DNA of 64,000 nucleotides from Morganella psychrotolerans (GTDB lineage Bacteria; Pseudomonadota; Gammaproteobacteria; Enterobacterales; Enterobacteriaceae): NCBI RefSeq assembly GCF_001676155.1, contig NZ_LZEW01000030.1, positions 124,001 to 188,000 of the forward strand, read 5' to 3'. Shown piece by piece: positions 34,230 to 44,245 of this stretch (position 1 is its first letter; each line of letters starts with the position of its first letter). The notes under the pieces were generated by a model. It saw only the letters and a program-made list of their open reading frames with translations, ran no database searches and was not told where the DNA came from. The position numbers and the translations under genes were made by a program.

Positions 34230-35513
34230 ATGAATGAATATCAGATAACAACAACACCCCGTAATCATCAGCTTACTAATAGTAATGTATGGACGCCGGA
34301 TAGCCAATGGCTGGTTTATGATGTCCGCCCGGAAGGGGCTTCTTTTACCGGTGAAACGATAGAAAAAATTCATGTAAAAACAAAAAAAATCACTGAAATT
34401 TACCGGGGAACGGCGGATGCTCATGTGGGTGTTGTGACTGTCAGCCCGCAATTACCGGTACGTTACGCGTTTATTCGCGGACCGCAGCATCCGGATACGC
34501 AGTGGCACTACGATTTTCATCACCGGCAGGGCGTTATTGTTAATGATGATGCACCCGGCACCGTACATAACATTGATGCTTTCTGTATTACCCCGCCATA
34601 TCAGCCGGGGGCGCTGCGGGGCGGAACGCACGTTCATATGTTCAGTCCGGACGGAGAATGGCTCAGTTTTACGTATAACGACCATGTTTTGTATGAAAGG
34701 GATCCTGCACTGGATTTACGCAATGTGGCCGTCGCCGTTCCGCTGCATCCGGTGACGGTTGCCGGACATCATCCGCGTGAATATAACGGTGAATTTTTCT
34801 GCTGTGTGGTATCAAAGACCACTCCGGCTCCTTTACCAGGCAGCGATGATATCAGCCGGGCGTATGAAGAGGGCTGGATTGGTAAGAACGGATATATAAA
34901 GCCCGATGGTACACATCAGCGCCGGGCTATCGCGTTTATCGGCGATACGCGGGCTGATAATGGCGATATTATTCCGGAAATTTTCCGCCTTGATCTGCCT
35001 GAGTCCGCCGGGGATTATGCAAAGCCCGGAGCGTCTCCTCTTGAGGGTACAGAGCATGCAATGCCTGCACCACCGGCAGGTGTGACTCAGACCCGCCTGA
35101 CATTTACTCATGACCGTGTATATCCCGGGCTGGCAAAGCGCCCGCGGTTCTGGCTGCGCAGTTCGCCGCAGGGCGATAAAATCGCGTTTCTGATGCAGGA
35201 CGGGCAGGGTATTGCTCAGCTCTGGACACTCTCTCCTGATGGCGGCGACATGCATCAGATAACCTCCGGGGCAGAGGGTATTGAATCGGCTTTCAACTGG
35301 GACTGCAACGGAGAGTATCTGACTTTTATCCGGCAGGGGCAGGTGGTGGTGTGCTGTGTTGAAACAGGAGTGTGCCGGGCAATTACAGCACATTCAGAGG
35401 CGCGGATTTCAGGTGATGCGGTCGTGTTTTCCCCGGATAACCGGCAGGTGGCTTTTTTGCGAAACACTGATGGCTGGCAGCAAATCTGGGTGGCAGATAC
35501 CGGGGTGCTGTAA
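34230..35513 (+). CDS. yidR: DUF3748 beta-propeller-like protein YidR
   Basis: A 427-residue protein with repeated WD40-like PD40/TolB-type segments (MFSPDGEWLSFTYNDHV; FSPDNRQVAFLRNTDGWQQI). It is close to E. coli YidR in length and motifs. No signal peptide is seen. AGAAGAGAG precedes the ATG. E. coli yidR also sits beside yidQ, here convergent. Function unknown. Confidence 0.88.
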   Translation: MNEYQITTTPRNHQLTNSNVWTPDSQWLVYDVRPEGASFTGETIEKIHVKTKKITEIYRGTADAHVGVVTVSPQLPVRYAFIRGPQHPDTQWHYDFHHRQGVIVNDDAPGTVHNIDAFCITPPYQPGALRGGTHVHMFSPDGEWLSFTYNDHVLYERDPALDLRNVAVAVPLHPVTVAGHHPREYNGEFFCCVVSKTTPAPLPGSDDISRAYEEGWIGKNGYIKPDGTHQRRAIAFIGDTRADNGDIIPEIFRLDLPESAGDYAKPGASPLEGTEHAMPAPPAGVTQTRLTFTHDRVYPGLAKRPRFWLRSSPQGDKIAFLMQDGQGIAQLWTLSPDGGDMHQITSGAEGIESAFNWDCNGEYLTFIRQGQVVVCCVETGVCRAITAHSEARISGDAVVFSPDNRQVAFLRNTDGWQQIWVADTGVL

Positions 35514-35576
35514 CCGGTACAGTATCAGGGCCCGGTGGCAGAATATTATATTTATCTCTGACAACCCCGGGCTGTT

Positions 35577-35930
35577 TTAATCCTGCACCGGCTGAGCGTC
35601 GGGCTGATGTTGTGCTGTTTTTTCGGCTTCAAGTTGTTTTACCCGCGCAGCCGGGGACGTCAGGCTGTTATCTTTACCTTCCAGCGCATAATCGACCGGG
35701 GCGAGAAGTGTATCCAGCGCAGCCGAAAGAGGTAAATCGATGGCGATGACGGGTTTCATCACCCAGCCGGTTTCGTCATCCTGCAACATCGCAATACTGT
35801 TTTTTGTTCCTGCATAGTAGCCCTCAGTAGGACCGGTCCGGGTCATGATGCTTGAGCAGCCGCTGAGTGCCGTGCTTAAGCTCAGTAACCCGCTTACTAT
35901 TATGCAGTTATGTATATAGGTACGTGTCAT
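35577..35930 (-). CDS. yidQ: YidQ-like outer-membrane lipoprotein (YceK/YidQ family)
   Basis: A 117-residue lipoprotein. The signal peptide ends in lipobox LSGC (Cys24), followed by SSIMTRTGPTEGYYAGT, typical of the YceK/YidQ family. I start it at ATG 35930; the longer in-frame ATG at 36002 would begin inside an ERIC element. Position beside yidR supports the assignment. Function unknown; the C-terminal tail is Gln/Ala/Pro rich. Confidence 0.83.
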   Translation of the reverse strand: MTRTYIHNCIIVSGLLSLSTALSGCSSIMTRTGPTEGYYAGTKNSIAMLQDDETGWVMKPVIAIDLPLSAALDTLLAPVDYALEGKDNSLTSPAARVKQLEAEKTAQHQPDAQPVQD

Positions 35931-35944
35931 TATATATCCCTGTA

Positions 35945-36071
35945 TATACTCGTCATACTTCAGAATGCCTGGTCGTTGACTACGCAAAGCCCGCCGGGTC
36001 ACATAGTTGACCTATGCTCCCCGTCTATCTTCGCTTGTCGCCTACAGGCATCCCGAATTATTTAGAGTATA
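35945..36071. repeat. ERIC-like element, subfamily B, copy 1
   Basis: A 127-base element starting TATACTCGTCATACTTCAG and ending GAATTATTTAGAGTATA. The centre (GGGTCACATAGTTGACCTATGCTCCCC) resembles subfamily A but the arms differ. A second B copy is at 54239. It lies 14 bases before the yidQ start codon and probably forms its 5' leader. Confidence 0.88.
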
Positions 36072-36201
36072 GCTGATGGTAGTGATGCTTCCCTACCACA
36101 CCGGCGTACTATTCCATAAATAGATCGCACTGAGAAGTCTTTGTTTTTTTATTGCCGTATTTATACAAGGTTAGTTGACCTGATAATTATATTTTATGAA
36201 A

Positions 36202-36328
36202 TATATCCTTATTCATTCAAACTGCAGGTTCGTTGGCTTCGCTCAGCCAGCCGGGTCACATAGTTTATCTATGCTCCCCGTCTGTCTTCCCTTGCCGCCT
36301 GCCTGCATCTTGAATGACGTTGGGTATA
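36202..36328. repeat. ERIC-like element, subfamily A, copy 4
   Basis: A 127-base copy in the same orientation as copies 2 and 3, 130 bases from a subfamily B element. Between here and 36537 is AT-rich sequence with no gene I can support. Confidence 0.9.
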
Positions 36329-36537
36329 TGTCTGTAAGAAAGTATTCATTTATTTGTTAATAAGTGAAGTTCATTGGCGTTAATACATTGATAAAATAAG
36401 GTATACCAACGGCATTGTATATCGCAGCACCGGGTAAAATAGGTATTGTTAGTTGACGATATGAACCACATAAGCCTTGTGATGCATATTTAGTAATTGT
36501 GTAAATTAACAGACCCAAAGTCCTCGTTATACTTTTT

Positions 36538-36578
36538 GCCCCTTTGTGTTCTTACCACACAACAGGGGCATTTTTTTT
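36538..36578 (+). terminator. Orphan plus-strand terminator before tag
   Basis: GCCCCTTTGTGT and ACACAACAGGGGC form a stem with one bulge, followed by T8. No plus-strand gene precedes it; the T-run overlaps the tag stop codon on the other strand. It may end a small RNA or spurious transcripts. Confidence 0.65.
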
Positions 36579-37149
36579 AATGGCGGTTGCAGCAGTGCGG
36601 GAGATGATCATCAATCATGCCGATGGCCTGCATAAAAGAGTAGCAAATAACAGGTCCGCAAAATTTAAATCCCCGTTTCTTCAGTGCCTTAGCCAAAGAG
36701 TGTGAGAGCGGAGTATCTGTCGGAATACTGCTGCTGTCAGTGTGCTGATTGACGAGCGGTGTATTATCGACAAAATTCCACACAAACCGGCTGAAATCTT
36801 CCCCTTTTTCCGCCATAGCCAGATAGGCTGCCGCATTGCTGATAATGGCTTTAATTTTTATGCGATGACGGACTATACCGGGATTTTGCATCAGTCTGTC
36901 CACATCATCTTCAGTCATTGCGGCGACCTTTACCGGATCGAAATTAAAAAAGGCCTGCCGGTAATTTTCCCGTTTTTTCAGAATAATCAGCCAGGAAAGC
37001 CCCGCCTGCTGGCCTTCAAGACAGATCATTTCAAATAATTTGTGATTATCCCGTTCCGGTACGCCCCATTCATTGTCGTGATAATGAATATAGAGCGGAT
37101 CATCAGTGACCCAGGCGCAACGCACCAGTGAAGCGGCAGAGAGTGTCAT
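36577..37149 (-). CDS. tag: DNA-3-methyladenine glycosylase I
   Basis: A 190-residue base-excision enzyme removing 3-methyladenine from alkylated DNA. RCAWVTDDPLYIHYHDNEWG, CLEGQQAGLSWLIILKKRE and KRGFKFCGPVICYSFMQA are family motifs; Cys and His of the zinc site are at the N-terminus and in the C-terminal HLPHCCNRH. It has an extra eight residues before the usual start, where E. coli Tag begins MERCGW. Divergent from glyQ. Confidence 0.95.
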   Translation of the reverse strand: MTLSAASLVRCAWVTDDPLYIHYHDNEWGVPERDNHKLFEMICLEGQQAGLSWLIILKKRENYRQAFFNFDPVKVAAMTEDDVDRLMQNPGIVRHRIKIKAIISNAAAYLAMAEKGEDFSRFVWNFVDNTPLVNQHTDSSSIPTDTPLSHSLAKALKKRGFKFCGPVICYSFMQAIGMIDDHLPHCCNRH

Positions 37150-37329
37150 TTATTTTCTCCGGTGGAGAGAGGCTTTTCTGTAACTTATACTGTATATGCA
37201 TACATGTAAATAAGGTGTTTACTCTTTTTTCCTCTTGTGCGGAAAAATGATCGGGTAAGCGCTGTCCCGTCAGGCGGTCAAAGGGTATACTGAATGACTT
37301 TTATTAACTCTCTCGCGTGCGGATCTAAC

Positions 37330-38238
37330 ATGCAAAAGTTTGATACCAAAACCTTCCAGGGGCTTATCCTGACATTACAGGATTACTGGGCGCGTCAGGG
37401 CTGTACCATTGTTCAACCACTGGACATGGAAGTCGGCGCTGGCACTTCACACCCGATGACGTGCTTAAGAGCCTTAGGGCCGGAGCCAATTGCGGCAGCC
37501 TATGTTCAGCCATCCCGTCGTCCGACGGATGGCCGTTACGGGGAAAACCCGAATCGCCTGCAACACTATTATCAGTTTCAGGTCATTATCAAACCGTCTC
37601 CGGATAATATCCAGGAACTTTACCTTGGCTCGCTGAAAGAGCTGGGTATTGACCCGACGGTTCATGATATCCGTTTCGTTGAAGATAACTGGGAAAACCC
37701 GACGCTGGGTGCCTGGGGATTAGGCTGGGAAGTCTGGCTGAACGGAATGGAAGTGACTCAGTTTACGTATTTCCAGCAGGTCGGCGGACTGGAGTGCAAA
37801 CCGGTTACCGGTGAAGTCACTTATGGTCTGGAACGGCTTGCGATGTACATTCAGGGCGTGGACAGTGTCTATGACCTGGTCTGGTGCGATGGACCGCTGG
37901 GTAAAACCACGTATGGCGATATCTATCACCAGAATGAAGTTGAGCAATCCACTTATAACTTTGAATACGCGGATGTGGATTTCTTATTCACCTGTTTTGA
38001 ACAGTATGAAAAAGAAGCACTGTCGTTGTTAGCGCTGGAAACACCGCTGCCGTTACCGGCTTACGAACGTATTCTGAAAGCCGCTCACTCTTTCAACCTG
38101 CTTGATGCGCGAAAAGCGATTTCGGTGACTGAACGTCAGCGTTATATCCTGCGTATCCGTACTCTGACCAAATCCGTTGCAGAAGCTTATTACGCCTCCC
38201 GTGAGGCAATGGGCTTTCCGATGTGTAAAAAGAACTGA
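37330..38238 (+). CDS. glyQ: Glycyl-tRNA synthetase alpha subunit
   Basis: A 302-residue catalytic subunit that activates glycine with ATP and, with GlyS, charges tRNA-Gly. [33 protein letters not shown] and [18 protein letters not shown] are nearly identical to E. coli. ATG 37330 is the family start; ATG 37294 is in frame but adds a non-conserved extension. A possible -10 TATACT is at 37286. glyS follows nine bases later. Confidence 0.97.
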   Translation: MQKFDTKTFQGLILTLQDYWARQGCTIVQPLDMEVGAGTSHPMTCLRALGPEPIAAAYVQPSRRPTDGRYGENPNRLQHYYQFQVIIKPSPDNIQELYLGSLKELGIDPTVHDIRFVEDNWENPTLGAWGLGWEVWLNGMEVTQFTYFQQVGGLECKPVTGEVTYGLERLAMYIQGVDSVYDLVWCDGPLGKTTYGDIYHQNEVEQSTYNFEYADVDFLFTCFEQYEKEALSLLALETPLPLPAYERILKAAHSFNLLDARKAISVTERQRYILRIRTLTKSVAEAYYASREAMGFPMCKKN

Positions 38239-38247
38239 GAGGCCGTC

Positions 38248-40317
38248 ATGACACAACAGACTTTCCTGGTGGAAATCGGCACCGAAGAGTTACCGCCGAA
38301 GGCGCTTCGTTCTCTTGCTGAGTCATTTGCAGCGAATTTAACATCTGAACTGGCCGCCGCCAATCTGACACACGGTGATGTGGCATGGTATGCCGCACCA
38401 CGTCGCTTAGCGGTAAAAATTGCTGCATTAGCGGATTCAGCAGCTGACCGTGAAGTTGAAAAACGCGGTCCTGCCGTTGCGCAGGCATTTGATGCGGATG
38501 GTAAACCAACCAAAGCGGCTGAAGGCTGGGCGCGCGGTTGTGGTATTACTGTCGAACAGGCAGAGCGCATGGTCACGGATAAAGGCGAATGGTTACTTTA
38601 CCGTGCTGTGGAAAAAGGGAATAACGCAAAAGAATTACTGGCTGATATGGTCAGTCGCGCGCTGGCAAAACTACCTATCCCGAAACTGATGCGCTGGGGT
38701 GATAAAGATACGCATTTTGTGCGTCCGGTTCATACAGTCACAATGCTGATGGGCGCGGATATTATCCCGGGCGAAGTACTGGGGATTAAATCTGACCGTA
38801 CTATCCGTGGTCACCGTTTTATGGGTGAGCCGGAATTTACGATTGCTCACGCGGATGAATATCCGGCGTTGCTGGAAACCCGCGGTAAAGTGATGGCGGA
38901 TTACGATGCCCGTAAAGCCATTATTAAGCGTGATGCTGAAAAAGCGGCACAGGCGCTTGGCGGTGTGGCTGATCTGACAGACAGTTTACTGGAAGAAGTG
39001 ACCTCGCTGGTGGAATGGCCGGTTGTTCTGACGGCAAAATTTGAAGAGAAATTCCTGGCGGTTCCTTCAGAAGCATTGGTTTACACCATGAAAGGTGACC
39101 AGAAATATTTCCCGGTGTATGACAAAAACGGCAAACTGATGCCGAACTTTATTTTTGTCGCCAATATCGAATCCTCTGATCCGATACAGATTATTTCCGG
39201 TAATGAAAAAGTGGTTCGCCCGCGTCTGGCGGATGCGGAATTCTTCTTTAAAACTGACTGCAAAAAACGCCTCGAAGATAATCTGCCGCGTCTGAGCACT
39301 GTATTGTTTCAGCAGCAGCTTGGTACTCTGCGTGATAAAACAGATCGTCTGGAAGCCCTTGCCGGCTGGATTGCCGGTCAGATTGGCGCAGATGTTAATC
39401 ATGCGACCCGTGCGGGCCTGCTGGCAAAATGTGACCTGCTGACCAACATGGTCTTTGAATTCACTGACACGCAAGGTGTGATGGGTATGCACTATGCGCG
39501 TCACGACGGTGAATCTGAGGATGTGGCTCTGGCGCTGAAAGAGCAGTATCAGCCGCGCTATGCCGGTGATACTCTGCCGTCCACACCGGTTTCCGCTGCG
39601 CTGGCGATTGCCGAGAAAATGGATACCCTCGCGGGGATCTTCGGTATTGGTCAGCATCCTAAAGGGGATAAAGACCCGTTTGCTCTGCGCCGTGCTGCGT
39701 TGGGCGTGCTGCGTATTATTGTTGAGAAAGGGTATAACCTTGACCTCGATACGCTGACACAGGAAGCGGTTCGTTTGTACGGCGATAAACTGACCAATAA
39801 GAATGTGGTCACGGATGTCACTGACTTTATGTTAGGCCGTTTCCGCGCATGGTATCAGGAGCAGGGTTATGCGATTGATACTATCCAGGCTGTCCTGGCG
39901 CGTCGTCCTACCCGTCCGGCGGACTTTGATGCCCGCATGAAAGCGGTCACTCACTTCCGTTCTCTGGAAGAGGCGGCGGCACTGGCGGCAGCAAACAAAC
40001 GTGTGTCTAATATTCTGTCCAAAAGTGATGATGCACTCAATGATGCTGTTCAGGCATCTCTGCTTAATGCTCCGGAAGAAATCAGACTGGCTGCATATGT
40101 TATTGATCTGAAAGCACAGCTGACACCGCTGTATGCTGAAGGTAAATATCAGGAAGCACTGACTGAGCTGGCATCCTTGCGTGAAGCTGTGGATGCGTTC
40201 TTTGATAGTGTGATGGTGATGGATAAGGATGATAATATCCGCCGTAACCGTCTGACCTTATTAAATGAATTACGTAATCTGTTCCTGGAAGTAGCGGATA
40301 TTTCGCTGTTACAGTAA
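38248..40317 (+). CDS. glyS: Glycyl-tRNA synthetase beta subunit
   Basis: A 689-residue subunit (E. coli length) with the HD-like and anticodon-binding domains that recognise tRNA-Gly. Conserved segments include [20 protein letters not shown] at the N-terminus, PRRLAVKI, and [27 protein letters not shown] precedes the ATG. It forms an alpha2beta2 enzyme with GlyQ. Confidence 0.97.
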   Translation: MTQQTFLVEIGTEELPPKALRSLAESFAANLTSELAAANLTHGDVAWYAAPRRLAVKIAALADSAADREVEKRGPAVAQAFDADGKPTKAAEGWARGCGITVEQAERMVTDKGEWLLYRAVEKGNNAKELLADMVSRALAKLPIPKLMRWGDKDTHFVRPVHTVTMLMGADIIPGEVLGIKSDRTIRGHRFMGEPEFTIAHADEYPALLETRGKVMADYDARKAIIKRDAEKAAQALGGVADLTDSLLEEVTSLVEWPVVLTAKFEEKFLAVPSEALVYTMKGDQKYFPVYDKNGKLMPNFIFVANIESSDPIQIISGNEKVVRPRLADAEFFFKTDCKKRLEDNLPRLSTVLFQQQLGTLRDKTDRLEALAGWIAGQIGADVNHATRAGLLAKCDLLTNMVFEFTDTQGVMGMHYARHDGESEDVALALKEQYQPRYAGDTLPSTPVSAALAIAEKMDTLAGIFGIGQHPKGDKDPFALRRAALGVLRIIVEKGYNLDLDTLTQEAVRLYGDKLTNKNVVTDVTDFMLGRFRAWYQEQGYAIDTIQAVLARRPTRPADFDARMKAVTHFRSLEEAAALAAANKRVSNILSKSDDALNDAVQASLLNAPEEIRLAAYVIDLKAQLTPLYAEGKYQEALTELASLREAVDAFFDSVMVMDKDDNIRRNRLTLLNELRNLFLEVADISLLQ

Positions 40318-40337
40318 TAAGTAATTTGTAATTAAGA

Positions 40338-40382
40338 TAAAAAGCCCGGTCTGTCTGATGACAGTACCGGGCTTTATTTTTA
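40338..40382. terminator. Shared terminator of glyS and the tpsA-like gene
   Basis: AAAAAGCCCGGT pairs with ACCGGGCTTTAT, with an inner CTGTC/GACAG stem, and is followed by TTTTT toward glyS; the A-run on the other side could serve the minus strand. Confidence 0.88.
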
Positions 40383-41672
40383 CTAAAGTGGATTTTTTAT
40401 CTCAGCTTCAAATACAGGTCGTGATGTGATTTTCCCGTTACCGGAATGATAAAGCTCATAAGCCTTAAATTTTGCTGTTTCATTCATGATCTCACCATTA
40501 TTAATATAGGCAAGAACATTACTGTTGGTTGATATATCCAGTGCTTCCAGATATTTTTTTATTATTCAGTGCAATGGTGTTTGCTTTCACGGATAAACTG
40601 CCCGACAGATTACCAGAGTTATTAATTCCGACACCGGATACTACATTCTGTAATCCGGTAACATCTGTCATGTCTGATGACATATTACTCTTGTTATTAA
40701 TAACAGCATTCCCTATTGCCATTATTTTATGCGTGTTATCAATTTTAAAAGTACCATTATTCGTAATAGCACTATTTTCCAGGATTGAATTTGCAGCGGC
40801 TGCATGTATATTACCATTGCTGCCATTTGTTAACTCAGAATTGACTAAATCCATCGTCAGGTGGCTGTTCATGTATTTTTGTGTCTTCGCATCACCAACC
40901 GGACCAACTTCAATTTGTCCATGATTTTTTTATTACTGCGTTATTTGCACTGACATACATGTTATCAGCGTTAATACGGCTATTCTTACTGATGGATAAT
41001 TTACTTTTTTTCTGCACTGTCTTTGCCTGGTATTGCTTCCAGCCCCCGGACAGTTCCCGGTGTAAATTTCACTAACTCATGACCGGCAAAGGTCGTCAGG
41101 TCAGCTGTTTTAATTTGGCTGTTACGAATAGTGATGTTTTCAGCAATAATATTGAGTTTATTCACGGAAGAAAATGAATTTCCATCTGTATTATTAATGC
41201 GAATGCTACCGCTGTTATCATAATAACCCAGTAATGCACCATCCTGAGATAACGCAATTTTTCCGGCTGTCAGTGTTAATTGTTTTGCACCGGTAATGCC
41301 ACAACCGTTACAGGAAATTCCGTTAGGATTGGCAATAACAAGATGCGCTTTTTTCCCGTCAACAGACATATTGCCGTTCAGGAATGATTTTTGATCTGAT
41401 ACAACTTCATTAATAATCATTCCGGCATCCGCTGTCTGATTATTAAATGTCAGCCCTTTCTTATCAACATTAAATGCGTCATAGCTGTTATAAGAAACAC
41501 CGTGATTATTTGCCGGTGCAATATCAATAGTGGTTTGATTGTTCTGAGTAACGACTTTGGTTTCATCCGCAGACGCCTGATTAACAATAATGCTATTATC
41601 AGGTGCTGCCAGCGCGAACTGGCTGATTAAAAGTGTACTGCTGATAACTGAGAGTTTAAACATGTTTGGCAT
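40383..41672 (-). pseudogene. Short TpsA-type secreted protein (filamentous haemagglutinin N-domain), three frameshifts
   Basis: Read from ATG 41672, a signal peptide (ending SQFALA) leads into a two-partner-secretion domain with LVIANPNGISCNGCGITGA, the NPNGI/CxxC type seen in Proteus HpmA. The frame breaks at 41005-41011, 40925-40931 and 40554-40560, each an A7 run on the coding strand. Using A6 at each site gives one continuous protein of about 428 residues, passing through NSRINADNMYVSANNAVIKN, GQIEVGPVGDAKTQKYMNSH and VLAYINNGEIMNET to TAG at 40383. That is far shorter than HpmA (about 1,580). It is convergent with glyS; its likely exporter lies beyond the tRNA, divergently. Confidence 0.8.
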
Positions 41673-41896
41673 AACCTTTCCCTGGTTCTGATTGATGAGT
41701 AAAAACACGAATACCATAAATGAAGTAACAAATGTCCGATATAAATCCGTGGTCATTTTTTGTCAGTTTTACGCATTCTGATAGCAAATAAAAAACATAT
41801 ATTTTACGAATAAGCAGATTAAAAACATCAATTTGGATAATAAAACGGCAAAGTGAAAATAAAGCGCCGGAAAGCGAATATTTTTGGTTTCTTACC

Positions 41897-41925
41897 TTGA
41901 CGTTTTATCTTTCCGGCAGTAATAT
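41897..41925 (+). promoter_or_regulatory. Promoter of tRNA-Pro
   Basis: TTGACG and TAATAT are 17 bases apart, and a GC-rich discriminator (CCCTCCCGC) follows. That discriminator type makes stable-RNA promoters sensitive to ppGpp. Confidence 0.85.
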
Positions 41926-41936
41926 CCCTCCCGCTT

Positions 41937-42013
41937 CGGCGAGTAGCGCAGCTTGGTAGCGCAACTGGTTTGGGACCAGTGGGTCGTAGGTTCGAATCCT
42001 ATCTCGCCGACCA
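41937..42013 (+). tRNA. proM: tRNA-Pro (anticodon UGG)
   Basis: A 77-base tRNA with acceptor stem CGGCGAG/CTCGCCG, anticodon loop TTTGGGA (anticodon TGG) in stem ACTGG/CCAGT, T-loop GGTTCGAATCC and encoded CCA end. It is almost identical to E. coli proM. No duplicated 3' end (attachment site) is seen nearby. Confidence 0.97.
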
Positions 42014-42021
42014 TATTCAAG

Positions 42022-42050
42022 AAAAGCCCTGCCTTATGGCAGGGCTTTTT
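42022..42050 (+). terminator. Terminator of tRNA-Pro
   Basis: AAAAGCCCTGCC and GGCAGGGCTTTTT form a perfect stem with a TTAT loop. Confidence 0.92.
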
Positions 42051-42192
42051 GCTTTCCGGTTCCCGGCGCTGTTCTTTTTATCCTTCTGCCTTATTATCTC
42101 CCGTAAAATTACGGTGTTTTTTGATATCACCGTTCTTCTGTTTCCGCTTAACTACCTGTTCAAAATGGATATATCGTCAAGCGGACTGACAC

Positions 42193-43743
42193 ATGATAAA
42201 GATAACAGCTGCTGCTATTGTGATAGCAGTCAGCACTTGTGCGTGGAGCACGGAAAATAGCCCATCTATACCTTCAGCAGAACCTTGCGCCACACTTTCA
42301 GCGGTGGTTATTGAGCAGCGTGAATTAATAATACCGTCCCATCTGGCAGATGAATTTGAGCATAAGGTCACCGGGACGTGTCTGACATCAGAGCAGATGG
42401 CGGAAGCCATCATGAGCCTGGAATCAGGGATCCATCAGGCGGGTTTTATTACCGCCCTGGTCGGTGTACCGCCACAAAATGTCAGTGACGGGATACTGAC
42501 TCTGCAATATAAGCCCGGTTATCTGAGTGGCTACCGTGATAAAGATAGCGGGCAGTCCCGTTTTGCGATGGGGTTGGTTTTTCCGCAGAGAGCAGACAGG
42601 CAACTGAATATCCGTGATACTGAACTGGGAATGAATCATCTGAATCAGGTAGCGGGGTTGGGTGTGCGGGCAGCGGTTGAACCTGATCCGGATAAGCCCG
42701 GCAGCTCTGTTATTATGATTTCCGGGCAGAAAAAACGCAGTGTGAGCGGCTCACTTGAAATAAATAATCATGGAAACCGGTCAACCGGCAGCAGACAGAT
42801 CAATAACCGGCTCAATATTGAAAATCCACTTCAGTTATATGATCGCCTGTTTGTCTATACCCTGCGGGATTTGGACCGGCGTCATGCGACCGGAACAAAG
42901 TTTGTCTATGCTCAATACCGGGTGCCGTATCAGTACTGGGAATTTACGGCAGGTGGCAGTTACAGCGAACAGAAACAGCAATATCCGGTGTTAAACGACT
43001 CTCTGGATTATTTTACCCGCAGCAAAATGCTGGATCTCAGCATCGGCCGCAAACTGCTTCTGACGCCAATACATGATATGACGCTCAGCAGCGGGATATC
43101 TGCAGTGACGCGCAGCATCACACTCGCGGGTACTCCGCTGAAAATGCCTGAGCGTCGCTCTGTGTACTGGGATCTTGCACTGAATCATCGTTATTACCAT
43201 CCTGCGTTTACCTTTCAGTATCAGGTTCAGTATAAACATTCACTGAACCAGTTTGGCGCATTACCTCTGTCGCACATGGCGATTAAACCCACCCGGCAAC
43301 TGATGGCAGAAACCACCATAACGGTTCCTTTTCGCGCCGCCGGACAGGCTTTTTATTATGAAGGTGTCATGCGGGGTATTATCAATGCCGATAAAACAGA
43401 CCAAATGGATCATGTGTCATTAGGTGATCGCAATTCTGTTCGTGGCTATCCGTTCCATTATAGTATTAATGCACCACGCGCATTCATCAGCCGTAATGAA
43501 ATGGTATGGCAGCAGGCACTGCCTTATCATAACCTTTATATCGCGGCAGATATTGCCGTACCCGGTACGGATATTATAAGCAGGGCTTATTCTCCGCGCT
43601 GGCTGGCAGGTAGTGAAATCGGCATTAAAGGACATTATAAACCTGTCAGTTACCAGTTGTTTACCGGCATTCCTTTTAAAGCTGCAGAGAATGTAGCTGC
43701 TTTTTCCGCGTATGCCGGGGTTTCTGTCAGTTTTAATTACTGA
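42193..43743 (+). CDS. TpsB-family outer-membrane transporter (ShlB/FhaC type)
   Basis: A 516-residue protein of the two-partner-secretion exporter family. A signal peptide (about 18 residues) is followed by an N-terminal helix/linker, POTRA region (residues about 70-170, FITALVGVPPQNVSDGILTLQ) and a 16-strand beta-barrel ending in VSVSFNY, the aromatic C-terminus needed for BAM insertion. The hallmark loop motif is present as SVRGYPFHYS. It should secrete the TpsA-like protein encoded across the tRNA on the opposite strand; no other TpsA candidate is in the window. The frame is intact. Confidence 0.9.
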   Translation: MIKITAAAIVIAVSTCAWSTENSPSIPSAEPCATLSAVVIEQRELIIPSHLADEFEHKVTGTCLTSEQMAEAIMSLESGIHQAGFITALVGVPPQNVSDGILTLQYKPGYLSGYRDKDSGQSRFAMGLVFPQRADRQLNIRDTELGMNHLNQVAGLGVRAAVEPDPDKPGSSVIMISGQKKRSVSGSLEINNHGNRSTGSRQINNRLNIENPLQLYDRLFVYTLRDLDRRHATGTKFVYAQYRVPYQYWEFTAGGSYSEQKQQYPVLNDSLDYFTRSKMLDLSIGRKLLLTPIHDMTLSSGISAVTRSITLAGTPLKMPERRSVYWDLALNHRYYHPAFTFQYQVQYKHSLNQFGALPLSHMAIKPTRQLMAETTITVPFRAAGQAFYYEGVMRGIINADKTDQMDHVSLGDRNSVRGYPFHYSINAPRAFISRNEMVWQQALPYHNLYIAADIAVPGTDIISRAYSPRWLAGSEIGIKGHYKPVSYQLFTGIPFKAAENVAAFSAYAGVSVSFNY

Positions 43744-43758
43744 GTATTTTTCTGTTTC

Positions 43759-43805
43759 CCGGATATTGCCGGGATGTGCGCGGCAATATGTTATCCGGCC
43801 TTTTT
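43759..43805 (+). terminator. Terminator after tpsB
   Basis: CCGGATATTGCCG pairs with CGGCAATATGTTATCCGG (with a small bulge) and is followed by CCTTTTT. Confidence 0.82.
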
Positions 43806-44210
43806 ATCTGCCACATACTTTTGCTGCGTGATAATACCGTGCTGACGCAGATAAGGTGCGGATTATGTATCGCTGTGTAATGAAACGGGCAACGGAAAAC
43901 CCTGGTTCAGGGGGAGCAGGCAAAATAATCGGATAGTAATTAAGCATCCAGTCACAAAAATCGTATAATTTTTAACAGTTGTTTATTCTGCCCCTTTTTT
44001 ATCAACCGGATGAATTGGCGCGCTAATGTGCGCTGACTCAAACATTTTACCTGTTTTTGTTATAAAACCGTTTAGTTTATGTGCCTTATGTGTTGTCGGG
44101 GTCTACAGTCAATAGTATTGACTGCCTGTGTGACAGTTGATTTAGTGAAGAGTCAAAAAAATAATAATCAAACTGAAATCTGTGGTACGCACTGCTTTAC
44201 CGGACCGCAG
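43806..44210 (+). other. Upstream region of dppA, no gene seen
   Basis: About 400 bases that must hold the dpp promoter. I see several short AT-rich blocks but no promoter I would commit to, and no coding sequence with a ribosome site. Confidence 0.5.
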
Positions 44211-44229
44211 ACAAACACAACATACAATG
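44211..44229 (+). promoter_or_regulatory. CA-rich leader, possible GcvB small-RNA target
   Basis: ACAAACACAACATACAATG is G-poor and lies 17-35 bases before the dppA start. In E. coli the GU-rich R1 region of GcvB pairs with a similar CA-rich stretch in the dppA leader. Inference by analogy. Confidence 0.5.
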
Positions 44230-44245
44230 ACAGGCGGAGATAACG

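Noticed and set aside
41937-42013. tRNA-Pro as an integration site of a genomic island carrying the tps genes
   Set aside because: No integrase and no duplicated tRNA 3' end on either side.
43865-43936. Short plus-strand frame starting MYRCVMKRA upstream of dppA
   Set aside because: No ribosome site; probably untranslated leader or spacer.
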